Origin: Acinetobacter bouvetii DSM 14964 = CIP 107468
GTDB lineage: Bacteria > Pseudomonadota > Gammaproteobacteria > Pseudomonadales > Moraxellaceae
Assembly: GCF_000368865.1 (NCBI RefSeq)
Contig: NZ_KB849725.1
Location: 239,757-303,756 of the forward strand
Length of the DNA: 64,000 nucleotides
Direction: 5' to 3'
The notes beneath the pieces were generated by a model that was not told the DNA's origin, searched no databases, and was given only the letters and a program-made list of their open reading frames with translations. How positions within the stretch are numbered: the stretch's first letter is position 1; each line of letters starts with the position of its first letter. A program made the position numbers and the translations under genes. This document shows, piece by piece, positions 37,379 through 48,400 of this stretch.

Positions 37379-38047
37379 ATGTTGAATCTGAATTTAGCGG
37401 AAAAACAGCTGATTTTATTTGATTTGGACGGCACGCTGGTTGATTCGGCCACAGATTTATACCGTGCGATGAATATGAGCCTGAATGCATTGCAGCTGCC
37501 CCTGGTCACTGAAGCGCAGGTGCGGGTTTGGGTTGGAAAAGGCACTTCCATTTTTTGCAGCAGCGTCTTGGAGCATTTAACCGGTATTGTGGACGCTGCG
37601 CAGCATCAGCTGCTGCTGGAGACCTTTTTGAAAATTTATAATGCCGATCCGTGTGTGGAAACGCAGCTGTTTCAGGGGATTCAGGAATTTTTAGATTGGG
37701 GCAAAGCGCAAGGGAAAACACTGATTTGCGTGACGAATAAGCCTGAGCAGCCGGCCCGCATGATTGTTGAAAATTTGGGAATCTCCAGCTATTTTGCAGA
37801 TGTTATTGGCGGTGACCGTTTTGAACAGCGCAAGCCGCATCCGCGCCAGCTGCTGCATTGCGCAGATTATTATCAGACTGAAAAAGCAAACATGCTGATG
37901 GTGGGTGACTCATCGAATGATGTGGAAGCGTCGCGCCGCGCGGGTATAGATTGTATTGTGGTCAGCTATGGCTATAATCATGGTGAAAATATTCAAGATT
38001 GCCAGCCGCAGCTTGTGGTGGATGATCTTCGGGAATTGCTTGCGTAA
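37379..38047 (+). CDS. gph: Phosphoglycolate phosphatase
   Basis: 222 residues from the ATG at 37379, which has AGAGGAC seven bases upstream; the frame extends further upstream without a ribosome site. HAD superfamily, motif I LILFDLDGTLVDSA (nucleophile Asp and acid Asp), motif II CVTNKP, motif III ERKPHPRQ-like (Lys) and motif IV MVGDSSNDVEASRRAG. Hydrolyses 2-phosphoglycolate from DNA repair. gph upstream of trpE is the known Acinetobacter/Pseudomonas arrangement. Confidence 0.94.
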   Translation: MLNLNLAEKQLILFDLDGTLVDSATDLYRAMNMSLNALQLPLVTEAQVRVWVGKGTSIFCSSVLEHLTGIVDAAQHQLLLETFLKIYNADPCVETQLFQGIQEFLDWGKAQGKTLICVTNKPEQPARMIVENLGISSYFADVIGGDRFEQRKPHPRQLLHCADYYQTEKANMLMVGDSSNDVEASRRAGIDCIVVSYGYNHGENIQDCQPQLVVDDLRELLA

Positions 38048-38070
38048 TACAGTGCATTGAAGGAATAAAC

Positions 38071-38133
38071 ATGAGCAGCAGAATGGTTTTTCGATGGCGG
38101 AACTCAGTCCAGCAATCCAATAAAACTGAATAG
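38071..38133 (+). CDS. Possible 20-residue leader peptide upstream of trpE
   Basis: A short frame MSSRMVFRWRNSVQQSNKTE with AAGGA (38060-38064) seven bases before its ATG, in the 110-bp gap between gph and trpE. It contains a single Trp codon, too few for a classical trp attenuator, and no Trp tandem or T-rich attenuator is seen. It may be a leader, a translation-coupling peptide or chance. Confidence 0.35.
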   Translation: MSSRMVFRWRNSVQQSNKTE

Positions 38134-38157
38134 CGCCAATCAAAATAGAGAAACCGC

Positions 38158-39651
38158 ATGACCACGCAAAGCCAATTCGATCAACTCAAAGCCCAGGGCT
38201 ATAACCTAATTCCTGTCTACCGCCAGCGCCTGGCGGACACGGAAACACCATTATCTGTATTTGCCCGTCTAAAAGGGCATAAGCAGGCCTATTTATTCGA
38301 ATCCGTGGAAGGCGGTGAAAACTGGGCGCGCTATTCCATTATCGGCTTAGGCGAGTCGACTGTATTTTCCTGCAATGCGGGCGTACTGACGGTTCAGCAG
38401 GCAGATGGCGGGATCAGCAAACAGCAGTGTTCAGATCCCTTCCAATATATCCGTGACTTTCAGGCGCTGTACCGCGTGCCTACCCAGCAGGATCTTCCGG
38501 CGCTGCCTAGTTTTACCGGCGGCTTGGTGGGCTACTTTGGCTATGATGCGGTGCGCTATATCGAGCCGCGCTTAAATAATGTGCCGGAAGCTGATCCAGT
38601 CGGCTTGCCTGATATCTGGATGATGCTGTCTAAGACCGTGATTGTTTTTGATAACTTAAAAGACACGCTGTTTTTGATTGTACATGCGGATGTGCAGGAT
38701 ACAGATGCCTATGCTCAAGCGCAGAGTCAGCTGGATGCGCTGGAAGAGCTGCTGGCGACCCCTGTCAGTCTGAAAGCGCAGAAACATACTGCGCCGCATT
38801 TTGAATCGTTAACAGGTCATGATCAATTCATTGCTTCTATTGCTAAAGTTAAGGAATACATTAAGGCAGGTGATGTGATGCAGGTAGTGCCTGGGCACCG
38901 CATGGTTTCAGATTTTGACGGTGATCCATTGCAGGTTTACCGCGCGCTGCGCCATTTAAATCCATCGCCGTACTTATTCCTGGTGCAGGGGCAAACCTTG
39001 GAGAATGATCAGCCCTTCCATATTGTCGGTTCGTCCCCTGAAATTTTATCGCGTTTGGAAAATGGCATTGCCACGGTGCGTCCGCTGGCGGGGACGCGTC
39101 CGCGCGGCAAGACCAAAGAAGAAGATCTGGCTTTGGAAAAAGATTTGCTGTCAGATGAAAAAGAAATTGCAGAACATTTAATGCTGATTGATTTGGGCCG
39201 AAACGATGTGGGGCGTGTATCCAGAATCGGTAAAGTGCAAGTCACCGATCAGATGGTGATCGAGCGCTATTCACATGTGATGCATATTGTGTCGAATGTG
39301 CAGGGTGAAGTGCGTGATGATGTGGATGCCTTGGATGTTTTTAGAGCAACATTCCCTGCAGGCACGCTTTCCGGTGCGCCAAAAATCCGCGCGATGGAAA
39401 TTATTGACGAAGTTGAACCGGTAAAGCGCGGAATTTTCGGCGGCGCTGTGGGTTATCTAGGCTGGCATGGTGAAATGGACATGTCGATTGCCATTCGAAC
39501 CTGCGTTATCCGTGAAAATAAAGTCTATGTGCAGGCGGGAGCGGGGGTGGTTTATGACTCAAATCCTGAATCTGAATGGAACGAAACCCAAATAAAAGCT
39601 CGCGCAGTGATCAAAGCGGTTGAATTATCATCAAATGGATTGATTTTATGA
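38158..39651 (+). CDS. trpE: Anthranilate synthase component I
   Basis: Converts chorismate and ammonia/glutamine to anthranilate with TrpG, the first committed step to tryptophan. 497 residues with N-terminal NQLxP region and the chorismate-binding domain: AGDVMQVVPGHRMVSDF, LAGTRPRGKTKEEDL, ELMLIDLGRNDVGRVS, SHVMHIVSNVQG, and FPAGTLSGAPKIRAMEII with the final GAVGYLGWHGEMD. trpG is not in the window. Confidence 0.97.
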   Translation: MTTQSQFDQLKAQGYNLIPVYRQRLADTETPLSVFARLKGHKQAYLFESVEGGENWARYSIIGLGESTVFSCNAGVLTVQQADGGISKQQCSDPFQYIRDFQALYRVPTQQDLPALPSFTGGLVGYFGYDAVRYIEPRLNNVPEADPVGLPDIWMMLSKTVIVFDNLKDTLFLIVHADVQDTDAYAQAQSQLDALEELLATPVSLKAQKHTAPHFESLTGHDQFIASIAKVKEYIKAGDVMQVVPGHRMVSDFDGDPLQVYRALRHLNPSPYLFLVQGQTLENDQPFHIVGSSPEILSRLENGIATVRPLAGTRPRGKTKEEDLALEKDLLSDEKEIAEHLMLIDLGRNDVGRVSRIGKVQVTDQMVIERYSHVMHIVSNVQGEVRDDVDALDVFRATFPAGTLSGAPKIRAMEIIDEVEPVKRGIFGGAVGYLGWHGEMDMSIAIRTCVIRENKVYVQAGAGVVYDSNPESEWNETQIKARAVIKAVELSSNGLIL

Positions 39652-39680
39652 GTTTTTGACGGTTTTTTTTAAAAAAACAC

Positions 39681-39708
39681 TTGCAAGGATTCTGAGTTTT
39701 GCTAAACT
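39681..39708 (+). promoter_or_regulatory. Promoter of the tRNA-tuf operon
   Basis: TTGCAA at 39681-39686 and TAAACT at 39703-39708, 16-bp spacer, about 40 bp before tRNA-Thr. Confidence 0.6.
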
Positions 39709-39749
39709 GCACACCGTTCCGATACGAAACGTACGAAACACTAAGAAAC

Positions 39750-39825
<76 letters not shown>

Positions 39826-39879
39826 TCTTAGAGAGTTGAGTAAGTAAAGTAAAGAACAGCACTGAAGCAAGTGTAAAAT

Positions 39880-39963
39880 GGTGAGGTTCCCGAGCGGTCA
39901 AAGGGGGCGGACTGTAACTCCGCTACGAAAGTTTCGAAGGTTCGAATCCTTCCCTCACCACCA
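39880..39963 (+). tRNA. tRNA-Tyr (GTA)
   Basis: Class II tRNA of 84 nt with a long variable arm, acceptor GGTGAGG/CCTCACC, encoded CCA, anticodon loop CTGTAAC (GTA). Confidence 0.95.
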
Positions 39964-40001
39964 ATTTTAAGACTTCTAGAAGTGGATTGTGCCAACATCG
40001 T

Positions 40002-40077
40002 GCGGGAGTAGCTCAGTTGGTAGAGCGGCAGCCTTCCAAGCTGCATGTCGCGAGTTCGACCCTCGTCTCCCGCTCCA
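40002..40077 (+). tRNA. tRNA-Gly (TCC)
   Basis: 76 nt, acceptor GCGGGAG/CTCCCGC, anticodon loop CTTCCAA (TCC), CCA encoded. Confidence 0.96.
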
Positions 40078-40095
40078 TTCTAAGTTCTTATATTT

Positions 40096-40170
<75 letters not shown>

Positions 40171-40317
40171 GATTACAGTTTAGTAGATTATCTACAAAGT
40201 TTTTAAAAAGCAGGCTTATTAGTCTGCTTTTCAAGTATTTGGTGTCTGATTTTTTTAGACGATGTGTCGATACCGAGTTGTTTATACCTGTGTTCGACGT
40301 AAACGAGGAAGATGAAC

Positions 40318-41508
40318 ATGGCTAAGGCTAAGTTTGAACGTAATAAGCCACACGTTAACGTGGGCACAATCGGTCACGTTGACCATGGTAAAACTACTTT
40401 AACAGCTGCGATCGCAACTGTATGTGCGAAGAAATTCGGCGGTGAAGCGAAAGATTACGCTGCAATCGACTCTGCACCAGAAGAAAAAGCACGCGGTATT
40501 ACAATTAATACTTCACACGTAGAATACGATTCTCCAATCCGCCACTACGCTCACGTAGACTGCCCGGGCCACGCCGATTATGTTAAAAACATGATTACTG
40601 GTGCTGCTCAGATGGACGGCGCGATCCTTGTATGTGCTGCGACTGACGGCCCAATGCCGCAAACTCGTGAACACATCCTTCTTTCTCGCCAAGTAGGCGT
40701 TCCATACATCGTTGTATTCTTGAACAAATGCGACCTTGTAGACGACGAAGAGCTTCTTGAATTGGTAGAAATGGAAGTTCGTGAACTTCTTTCTACTTAT
40801 GACTTCCCAGGCGACGACACTCCAGTAATCCGTGGTTCAGCTCTTCTTGCGTTGAACGGTGATGCTGGCCAATACGGCGAAGAAGCTGTAGTTGCTCTAG
40901 TTGAAGCGCTTGACACTTACATCCCAGAACCAGAACGCGCAATCGACAAGCCATTCTTGATGCCTATCGAAGACGTATTCTCAATTTCAGGCCGCGGTAC
41001 AGTAGTAACTGGCCGTGTTGAAGCTGGTATCGTGAAAGTAGGCGAAGAAGTTGAAATCGTTGGTATTAAAGATACAGTTAAAACAACTGTAACTGGCGTA
41101 GAAATGTTCCGTAAGCTTCTAGACGAAGGCCGTGCGGGCGAGAACTGTGGTGTTCTTCTGCGTGGTACTAAGCGTGAAGACGTTCAGCGTGGTCAAGTAT
41201 TGGCTAAGCCAGGCGCGATCAAGCCGCACACTAAATTTGACGCAGAAGTATACGTGCTTTCTAAGGAAGAAGGCGGCCGTCATACTCCATTCCTTAACGG
41301 TTACCGTCCACAGTTCTACTTCCGTACAACTGACGTAACTGGCGCGATTCAGTTGAAAGAAGGCGTTGAAATGGTTATGCCTGGTGACAACGTAGAAATG
41401 TCAGTAGAGCTTATCCACCCGATCGCTATGGACGCTGGCTTACGCTTCGCGATCCGTGAAGGCGGCCGTACAGTTGGTGCTGGTGTAGTGGCTAAAGTTA
41501 CTGCATAA
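40318..41508 (+). CDS. tuf: Elongation factor Tu
   Basis: 396 residues starting at the second ATG ([16 protein letters not shown]), where GAGGAA is seven bases upstream. Brings aminoacyl-tRNA to the ribosome. G1 GHVDHGKT, G2 ARGITINT, G3 DCPGHADY, G4 NKCD and G5 SALL are intact. Strong codon bias as expected for a highly expressed gene. Located in the tRNA-tuf-secE-nusG-rpl-rpo cluster, so it is the tufB-type copy; another copy normally lies in the str operon, not in this window. Confidence 0.97.
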   Translation: MAKAKFERNKPHVNVGTIGHVDHGKTTLTAAIATVCAKKFGGEAKDYAAIDSAPEEKARGITINTSHVEYDSPIRHYAHVDCPGHADYVKNMITGAAQMDGAILVCAATDGPMPQTREHILLSRQVGVPYIVVFLNKCDLVDDEELLELVEMEVRELLSTYDFPGDDTPVIRGSALLALNGDAGQYGEEAVVALVEALDTYIPEPERAIDKPFLMPIEDVFSISGRGTVVTGRVEAGIVKVGEEVEIVGIKDTVKTTVTGVEMFRKLLDEGRAGENCGVLLRGTKREDVQRGQVLAKPGAIKPHTKFDAEVYVLSKEEGGRHTPFLNGYRPQFYFRTTDVTGAIQLKEGVEMVMPGDNVEMSVELIHPIAMDAGLRFAIREGGRTVGAGVVAKVTA

Positions 41509-41523
41509 TACAAGTTGTAAAAA

Positions 41524-41552
41524 TAAATCGAGGGCTTAGGCTCTCGATTTAT
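41524..41552 (+). terminator. Terminator after tuf
   Basis: AAATCGAG/CTCGATTT stem (41525-41532 and 41543-41550) with a 10-nt loop, then TATTC. It lies just before tRNA-Trp, so some readthrough is likely. Confidence 0.6.
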
Positions 41553-41557
41553 TCTGC

Positions 41558-41633
41558 AGGTCAGTAGTTCAATTGGTAGAGCGTCGGTCTCCAAAACCGA
41601 ATGTTGGGGGTTCGAGTCCCTCCTGGCCTGCCA
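41558..41633 (+). tRNA. tRNA-Trp (CCA)
   Basis: 76 nt with encoded CCA end. Acceptor AGGTCAG/CTGGCCT (one T-G pair), anticodon loop CTCCAAA (CCA), D stem GTTC/GAGC. Sits between tuf and secE as in Pseudomonas. Confidence 0.95.
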
Positions 41634-41651
41634 AATTTTTCAAAAAGAAGC

Positions 41652-41679
41652 TTGATGCTGGCTAAACTGGTCATATAAT
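41652..41679 (+). promoter_or_regulatory. Promoter of secE-nusG
   Basis: TTGATG at 41652-41657 and TATAAT at 41674-41679, 16-bp spacer. Confidence 0.65.
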
Positions 41680-41708
41680 AAGTCGCGAATCCTACGACGA
41701 GTACAAAA

Positions 41709-42149
41709 ATGTCGAATGATAAATCGCGTGACGCATTGAGCGACGCGCCAATTCCCCAAAGAAATAATTCAGCTGAAGTTGTAAATTCTGGTTCCCTTGT
41801 AGATATTGTTCTATGGGTGGTTGCCTTGATTTTATTGGTCGGAGCAATGCTTGCGAATCAGCATCTGCCAGCGTATTGGGCGCCTGCAAATGATGTTTGG
41901 GTGCGCGTTGGGGTAATTTTGGCTTGTATCATCGTGGCTTTAGGTTTATTATACGCCACCCATCAAGGCAAAGGCTTTATCCGTTTATTGAAAGATGCGC
42001 GGATTGAGTTGCGACGTGTGACTTGGCCTACAAAGCAAGAGACTGTGACCACATCTTGGCAAGTTCTTGCAGTAGTTGTTATTGCATCTATTGTTTTATG
42101 GTGCTTTGACTATGTTTTAGGCTGGTTAATGAAGTTTTTTATCGGGTAA
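41709..42149 (+). CDS. secE: Preprotein translocase subunit SecE
   Basis: 146 residues with three membrane segments (about 34-52, 66-82, 115-137) and the conserved cytoplasmic [13 protein letters not shown] motif, the long three-TM form. It clamps SecY in the SecYEG channel. nusG follows after 7 bp. Confidence 0.95.
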   Translation: MSNDKSRDALSDAPIPQRNNSAEVVNSGSLVDIVLWVVALILLVGAMLANQHLPAYWAPANDVWVRVGVILACIIVALGLLYATHQGKGFIRLLKDARIELRRVTWPTKQETVTTSWQVLAVVVIASIVLWCFDYVLGWLMKFFIG

Positions 42150-42156
42150 GAGAGCT

Positions 42157-42690
42157 ATGAAACGTTGGTACATTATTCATGCCTATTCAGGCTATGAAAA
42201 ACAGGTGTTACGCTCACTTAATGATCGAATCCAGCGCAGCGCTGTAGCCGATAGCTTTGGTGAAGTCCTTGTCCCTACTGAAGAAGTGGTGGAAATGAAG
42301 GATGGCAAAAAGCGTAAATCAGAGCGTAAATTCTTTCCAGGCTATGTATTGGTCGAAATGGAAATGAATGATGAGACTTGGCACATTGTTAAAGAATGTC
42401 CAAAAGTATTGGGTTTCATCGGCGGTACAGCGGAAAAGCCTGCACCGATTACGCAAAAAGAAGCTGATGCGATTCTTGCTCGTGTACGCAATACTGGTGA
42501 AGCGCCTCGTCCTAAGACGATGTTTGAGCCAGGCGAAGAATTACTGGTAATTGACGGTCCATTCACAGACTTTAAAGGTGTGGTGGAAGAAGTCCTTTAC
42601 GAAAAATCGCGCTTAACGCTGACGATTAATGTATTTAACCGTCCAACGCAAGTTGAATTGGAATTTCGCCAAGTCGAAAAATCAGTTTAA
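42157..42690 (+). CDS. nusG: Transcription elongation factor NusG
   Basis: 177 residues. NGN domain with [18 protein letters not shown] and [12 protein letters not shown], and a KOW domain ([18 protein letters not shown]). Binds RNA polymerase and couples it to Rho or the ribosome. Cotranscribed with secE. Confidence 0.97.
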   Translation: MKRWYIIHAYSGYEKQVLRSLNDRIQRSAVADSFGEVLVPTEEVVEMKDGKKRKSERKFFPGYVLVEMEMNDETWHIVKECPKVLGFIGGTAEKPAPITQKEADAILARVRNTGEAPRPKTMFEPGEELLVIDGPFTDFKGVVEEVLYEKSRLTLTINVFNRPTQVELEFRQVEKSV

Positions 42691-42806
42691 TTTGAATTGG
42701 CTGGTAAACGCCCGATTTGTTATGAGTCGGGCATTGTTGTTGTAACGGTATCGTTACTTTAAATGTATGGGGAGCCTAGCGGCGTCAGTACCCAGAGGTA
42801 ATTGAA

Positions 42807-43235
42807 ATGGCTAAGAAGATTGACGGCTATATCAAGCTGCAAGTTCCAGCTGGTAAAGCAAATCCATCTCCACCGATTGGTCCTGCACTAGGTCAACGCG
42901 GTGTAAACATCATGGCATTCTGTAAAGAATTCAATGCTGCGACACAAAAAGTTGAAGCTGGTCTTCCAATTCCAGTAGTGATCACTGTGTACAACGACAA
43001 GTCGTTCACATTCATCATGAAAACTCCGCCTGCTGCGATTCTGCTTAAGAAAGCTGCCGGTATTCAAAAGGGTTCAGCTGTACCTAACAAAACTAAAGTT
43101 GGTAAGTTGACTCGCGCTCAGTTAGAAGAAATTGCGACTACTAAAGAACCAGATTTAACTGGTGCTGATTTAGACGCACGTGTACGCACCATTGCTGGTT
43201 CTGCGCGTTCTATGGGCTTGGAAGTGGAGCTATAA
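42807..43235 (+). CDS. rplK: 50S ribosomal protein L11
   Basis: 142 residues, typical length. Family motifs [18 protein letters not shown] and MGLEVE at the end. Part of the GTPase-associated centre of the ribosome. rplA follows after 3 bp. Confidence 0.98.
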   Translation: MAKKIDGYIKLQVPAGKANPSPPIGPALGQRGVNIMAFCKEFNAATQKVEAGLPIPVVITVYNDKSFTFIMKTPPAAILLKKAAGIQKGSAVPNKTKVGKLTRAQLEEIATTKEPDLTGADLDARVRTIAGSARSMGLEVEL

Positions 43236-43238
43236 GAC

Positions 43239-43934
43239 ATGGCTAAATTAACTAAACGTCAAAAAGCCATTGCTGCTGCTATTGAAGCAAACAAAGTTTA
43301 CACTTTGGAAGAAGCAGTACAAGTTCTTAGCAGCCTGCCTGCTGTAAAATTCAAAGAATCTTTGGATGTTGCGGTAAACCTGGGTGTTGATCCTCGTAAA
43401 TCTGACCAAGTTGTTCGCGGCGCGACTACACTTCCTGCAGGTACTGGTAAAACTGTACGTGTTGCTGTGTTTGCTCAAGGCGCTGCTGCTGAAGCTGCTA
43501 AAGCTGAAGGCGCGGACGTTGTTGGTTTTGATGATCTTGCTGAAAGTATTCAAGCGGGTAACCTTGACTTTGACGTGGTAATTGCTGCTCCAGATGCAAT
43601 GCGCGTTGTGGGTAAGCTGGGTACGATTCTTGGTCCACGCGGCTTAATGCCGAACCCGAAAGTGGGTACTGTAACTCCTGACGTAGCAACTGCAGTTAAA
43701 AATGCAAAAGCTGGTCAAGCGCGTTACCGTGTAGACAAAGCGGGTATCATCCACGCTGCGATCGGTCAAGTAGGTTTCACTGCTGAAGCTGTTCGTTCAA
43801 ACGTTGAAGCATTAATTGCTGACCTTAAGAAAGCAAAACCTGCGACTTCTAAAGGTATCTACATTCAAAAGATCACTTTGAGCTCAACTATGGGCCCTGG
43901 TCTTGTTGTTGAAGTGGCAAACGTTTCTAAATAA
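43239..43934 (+). CDS. rplA: 50S ribosomal protein L1
   Basis: 231 residues. Motifs [19 protein letters not shown] and [12 protein letters not shown]. Binds the L1 stalk and, in many bacteria, represses its own operon. Strongly codon-biased. Confidence 0.98.
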   Translation: MAKLTKRQKAIAAAIEANKVYTLEEAVQVLSSLPAVKFKESLDVAVNLGVDPRKSDQVVRGATTLPAGTGKTVRVAVFAQGAAAEAAKAEGADVVGFDDLAESIQAGNLDFDVVIAAPDAMRVVGKLGTILGPRGLMPNPKVGTVTPDVATAVKNAKAGQARYRVDKAGIIHAAIGQVGFTAEAVRSNVEALIADLKKAKPATSKGIYIQKITLSSTMGPGLVVEVANVSK

Positions 43935-44235
43935 GTTTCGGCTTATTACAGAATTTTAAAGCCCTGAGTAATATTTGAAGCGCTGCTTCAAATATTGCGC
44001 AAGCAAAACCGGTTTCGGACTGCTTGCAGACTTAGGCAAACTTTGAATTGATAAATTTATTTATCAGCGTCAAAGACCTCAGGCGAGAGTGATTTCGATT
44101 GCTTTCTTAATTTTCCAGCCTGAGTAGACGCGGTGGTGTGATTTGTTCATCCTCCGCGTGCAAGTTCAGTGATGAACTTGCGAATTGGGAGTGTGCTTCG
44201 CGTAAGCACATAAATCACCGTTAGGAGGTTTTACA
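43935..44235 (+). ncRNA. rplJ (L10) leader region, 301 bp
   Basis: No gene. Several inverted repeats: ATATTTGAAGC/..TTCAAATAT near 43975, GCAAGC near 44004-44030, GCAAGTTCA/TGAACTTGC near 44160, and GTGCTT/..AAGCAC near 44190, before an AGGAGG ribosome site. The position and size match the autoregulatory L10(L7/L12)4 binding leader. I cannot compute the fold, so the exact structure is unproven. Confidence 0.65.
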
Positions 44236-44742
44236 ATGGCTCTTCTTATCGAAGGCAAAAAACAGATCGTTGCTGAAGTAACTGAAGTTGCTTCTACTGC
44301 GTTTGCTGCTGTTGTGGCTGACTACCAAGGTTTAACTGTTGAGCAATTAACTGCTCTTCGTGTTGAAGCTCGTAAGTTGGGTGTTGCTACACGTGTTGTA
44401 CGTAATACTTTGGCTAAACGCGCTCTTCAAGATACTCCATTCAATATCTTGAACGACAACCTTGTTGGCCCAACAATTTTAGCTTTCTCAACTTCTGCAG
44501 ATGATATGGGTGCTGCGGCACGCTTATTTGAAGAATTTGCGAAAACTAACAAAGCATTTGAACTTAAAGCTGCTGCGTTTGAAGGCAAACTTTATCAAGG
44601 CGAAGAAGTTAGCGTTATCGCGAACCTTCCAAACCAAGAGAAAGCGCTTACTATGCTTGCAAGCGTTCTTCAAGCTCCTATTTCGAAATTGGGCCGCTTG
44701 CTTACAGCGCTTCAAGAGAAAAACGAGTCAGAAGCTGCATAA
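44236..44742 (+). CDS. rplJ: 50S ribosomal protein L10
   Basis: 168 residues. N-terminal rRNA-binding part (VADYQGLTVEQLTALR, KLGVATRVVRNTLAKRA) and a C-terminal tail that binds L7/L12 dimers. AGGAGG precedes the ATG. Regulated by its own leader in other bacteria. Confidence 0.97.
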   Translation: MALLIEGKKQIVAEVTEVASTAFAAVVADYQGLTVEQLTALRVEARKLGVATRVVRNTLAKRALQDTPFNILNDNLVGPTILAFSTSADDMGAAARLFEEFAKTNKAFELKAAAFEGKLYQGEEVSVIANLPNQEKALTMLASVLQAPISKLGRLLTALQEKNESEAA

Positions 44743-44790
44743 GCTCAAACTTAAACACACATCATTCAATACCCATTTGGAGTTACTCTC

Positions 44791-45156
44791 ATGGCTTTAA
44801 CAAACGAAGAAATCTTAAACGCAGTTGCTGAAAAAACTGTTCTTGAACTTGTTGAACTTATTTCTGCTTTCGAAGAAAAATTCAACGTATCTGCTGCTGC
44901 TGTAGCTGTAGCTGCAGGTCCTGCTGCTGCTGCTGCTGAAGAGCAATCAGAATTCAACGTAGAGTTGACTTCTTTCGGCGCGAACAAAGTAGCGGTAATT
45001 AAAGCAGTTCGTGAAGCGACTGGCCTTGGTCTTAAAGAAGCTAAAGACATGGTTGAAGGCGCTCCTGCAGTTCTTAAAGAAGGCGTTTCTAAAGAAGAAG
45101 GCGAAGAACTTAAGAAGAAACTTGAAGAAGCTGGTGCTACAGTTACACTTAAGTAA
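44791..45156 (+). CDS. rplL: 50S ribosomal protein L7/L12
   Basis: 121 residues. N-terminal dimer helix, Ala-rich hinge ([13 protein letters not shown]) and C-terminal domain ([17 protein letters not shown]) that recruits translation GTPases. Confidence 0.98.
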   Translation: MALTNEEILNAVAEKTVLELVELISAFEEKFNVSAAAVAVAAGPAAAAAEEQSEFNVELTSFGANKVAVIKAVREATGLGLKEAKDMVEGAPAVLKEGVSKEEGEELKKKLEEAGATVTLK

Positions 45157-45162
45157 TCTTAA

Positions 45163-45232
45163 GAGGAGCCGATTTTTTTATAATCGGCTCCAGAAAATGG
45201 CTGATGGCTCTTGGGTCATCAGCCTTTTTGCG
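45163..45232 (+). terminator. Attenuator hairpins between rplL and rpoB
   Basis: First hairpin GGAGCCGATT/AATCGGCTCC, then GGCTGATG/CATCAGCC followed by TTTTT. This is the expected rplL-rpoB partial terminator that lowers rpo expression relative to ribosomal proteins. Confidence 0.8.
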
Positions 45233-45303
45233 TTACAATAATCGGCTCGATTTTTGTTTGCATGATATAAAAATCATACAAATTAGAAATACAGATAAAT
45301 GTC

Positions 45304-45350
45304 AAACGCTTACCAATATTTTTCCGTTTAAAAAATATTGTTAAGCGTTT
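45304..45350 (+). other. Long hairpin upstream of rpoB (possible RNase III site)
   Basis: A 19-pair stem (AAACGCTTA plus CAATATTTTT with one C-T mismatch against AAAAATATTG plus TAAGCGTTT; loop CCGTTTA). It resembles the rplL-rpoB RNase III processing stem of Escherichia coli by position, not sequence. The 305-bp rplL-rpoB gap holds no gene otherwise. Confidence 0.6.
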
Positions 45351-45461
45351 TAATACCACTATAAATTGCAGCATTTGTCAAAGTGGTGGCCATATCGGCC
45401 TGCGTAATTCCTTCTAAACCCGTTCTGCAGGCGGGTTTAGTTTACTTTCCGAGGACTCCAG

Positions 45462-48400
45462 ATGGCATACTCATATACCGAAAAGAAACGGATCCGTAAG
45501 AATTTTGGTAAATTGCCCAAGGTAATGGATGTTCCGTACTTGCTCGCGATTCAAGTCGACTCGTACAGAACTTTCTTGCAAGATGGCAAAACTCCAAAAA
45601 ACCGCGAAGATATCGGTCTCCAAGCCGCATTTCGTTCAGTTTTTCCTATAGAAAGTTATTCTGGCAATGCTGCTTTAGAATTTGTTGAGTATAGTCTTGG
45701 TAAGCCTGAGTTTGATGTGCGTGAGTGTATTCTCCGCGGCTCAACTTATGCAGCGCCAATGCGTGTAAAAATTCGTCTGATCTTAAAAGACCGCGAAACT
45801 AAATCAATCAAAGACGTGCGCGAGCAAGAAGTCTACATGGGCGAAATGCCGCTCATGACTGATAACGGTACCTTCGTTATTAACGGTACTGAGCGTGTCA
45901 TCGTATCTCAATTGCACCGTTCGCCGGGCGTGTTCTTTGACCACGATAAGGGCAAAACCCATTCAAGCGGTAAAGTGCTTTATTCAGCGCGGATTATTCC
46001 TTACCGCGGTTCATGGTTAGACTTTGAATTTGATGCGAAAGACCTGGTCTTTGTACGTATTGACCGCCGCCGCAAATTGCTTGCGACTGTGGTGCTTCGT
46101 GCCTTAGGTTACAACAACTCTCAAATTCTTGATTTGTTCTATGAAAAAGTGCCTGTCTACCTAGACATGGGCAGCTATCAGATTGATCTTGTGCCTGAAC
46201 GCCTGCGCGGTGAAATGGCCCAATTTGATATTGCTGATAAAGACGGCAAAGTCATTGTAGAGCAAGGCAAACGTATCAACGCGCGTCACGTGCGTCAGAT
46301 GGAAGCAGCAGGGCTTGAGAAGCTTTCTGTTCCAGATGAATACTTGTATGAACGCATTATTGCTGAAGACGTGGCTTTACGCGGCGGCGATGTGATTGCG
46401 GCAAATACCGTGCTTAGCCATGAAATTATGGTGAAATTGGCTGAAGGCGGTGTGAAGCAATTCAACATCCTGTTCACCAACGATATTGACCGCGGTTCAT
46501 TCATCGCGGACTCTTTGCGTGCAGATACAACGTCCAGCCGTGAAGAAGCGCTTGTAGAAATCTACAAAGTAATGCGTCCAGGCGAGCCGCCGACGAAAGA
46601 AGCGGCTGAAAACTTATTCAACAACCTGTTCTTCTCTTCTGAACGTTATGACCTGTCTCCTGTAGGTCGCATGAAGTTCAACCGCCGTTTGGGCCGCCCT
46701 TACGAAGTGGGTACAGATCAGAAGTCACGTGAAGTTGAAGGCATTCTTTCAAACGAAGACATTACAGATGTTCTTCAAACACTGATTGAAATCCGCAACG
46801 GTAAAGGTGAAGTCGATGATATCGATCACTTGGGTAACCGCCGTGTGCGTTCTGTCGGTGAAATGACAGAAAACCAATTCCGTGTAGGCCTAGTTCGTGT
46901 AGAGCGTGCTGTTAAAGAACGTCTATCTCAAGCTGAAACTGACAACTTGTCTCCGCAAGATTTAATCAATGCGAAGCCAGTTGCTGCTGCAATCAAAGAA
47001 TTCTTTGGTTCAAGCCAATTGTCTCAGTTCATGGACCAAAACAACCCATTGTCTGAAATTACACACAAACGTCGTGTATCAGCGCTTGGGCCTGGTGGTT
47101 TGACTCGTGAACGCGCGGGCTTCGAAGTACGTGACGTACATCAAACTCACTACGGTCGTGTGTGCCCAATTGAGACTCCTGAAGGTCCAAACATTGGTTT
47201 GATCAACTCACTTTCAGTTTACGCTAAATGTAACAACTTCGGTTTCTTGGAAACTCCATACCGTAAAGTTGTTGATGGCCGTGTAACGGATGACGTTGAA
47301 TACTTATCTGCAATTGAAGAAGTAGGTACTGTTATTGCACAGGCCGATTCTGGCGTCGATAAAGACGGTAACTTGCAAGAAGAGTTTGTTTCTGTACGTC
47401 ATCAAGGTGAATTCGTACGTATGCCTCCTGAAAAAGTGACGCATATGGACGTGTCTGCACAACAGGTTGTATCTGTAGCAGCATCATTGATTCCGTTCCT
47501 TGAACACGATGACGCCAACCGTGCATTGATGGGTTCGAACATGCAGCGTCAAGCTGTGCCTACGTTAATTGCTGACAAGCCGCTTGTAGGTACAGGCATG
47601 GAAGCAAATGTAGCGCATGACTCTGGTGTGTGTGTAATTGCGAACCGCGGCGGCCGCATTGAATTTGTTGACGCATCACGTGTCGTGATCCGTGTGAATG
47701 AAGACGAAATGGTTGCTGGTGAAGCAGGCGTAGATATCTACAACCTGATCAAATACACCCGTTCGAACCAAAACACCTGTATCAACCAGAAAGTTCTTGT
47801 AAAACTGGGTGATAAAGTTGGCCGCGGTGACGTATTGGCTGATGGTCCATCGACGGATGGCGGTGAGCTGGCGCTGGGTCAAAACATGCGCGTAGCGTTC
47901 ATGACTTGGAACGGTTACAACTACGAAGACTCGATCTTATTATCTGAGCGCGTACTTCAAGAAGACCGTTTGACGTCTATTCACATCCAAGAATTATCAT
48001 GCGTCGCGCGTGATACTAAACTGGGTGCTGAAGAAATCACTGCGGATATTCCAAACGTGGGTGAAGCTGCACTGTCTAAGCTTGATGAATCAGGTATTGT
48101 TTACATCGGTGCTGAAGTCACTGCTGGCGATATCTTGGTTGGTAAAGTGACGCCTAAAGGTGAAACTCAGCTGACTCCTGAAGAAAAACTGCTTCGCGCA
48201 ATCTTCGGTGAAAAAGCGGCTGACGTAAAAGATTCATCTTTACGTGTATCTTCATCTGTGAAAGGTACGGTTATTGACGTTCAAGTGTTTACACGTGATG
48301 GTCTTGAAAAAGACGAACGTGCTCAAGCAATTGAAAAAGCGCAGTTAGATGCATACCGCAAAGACTTGAAAGAAGAATACAAAATCTTCGAAGAAGCTGC

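Noticed and set aside
38134..38157. trp attenuator before trpE
   Set aside because: Only one Trp codon in the short upstream frame and no terminator-type hairpin with T-run is visible.
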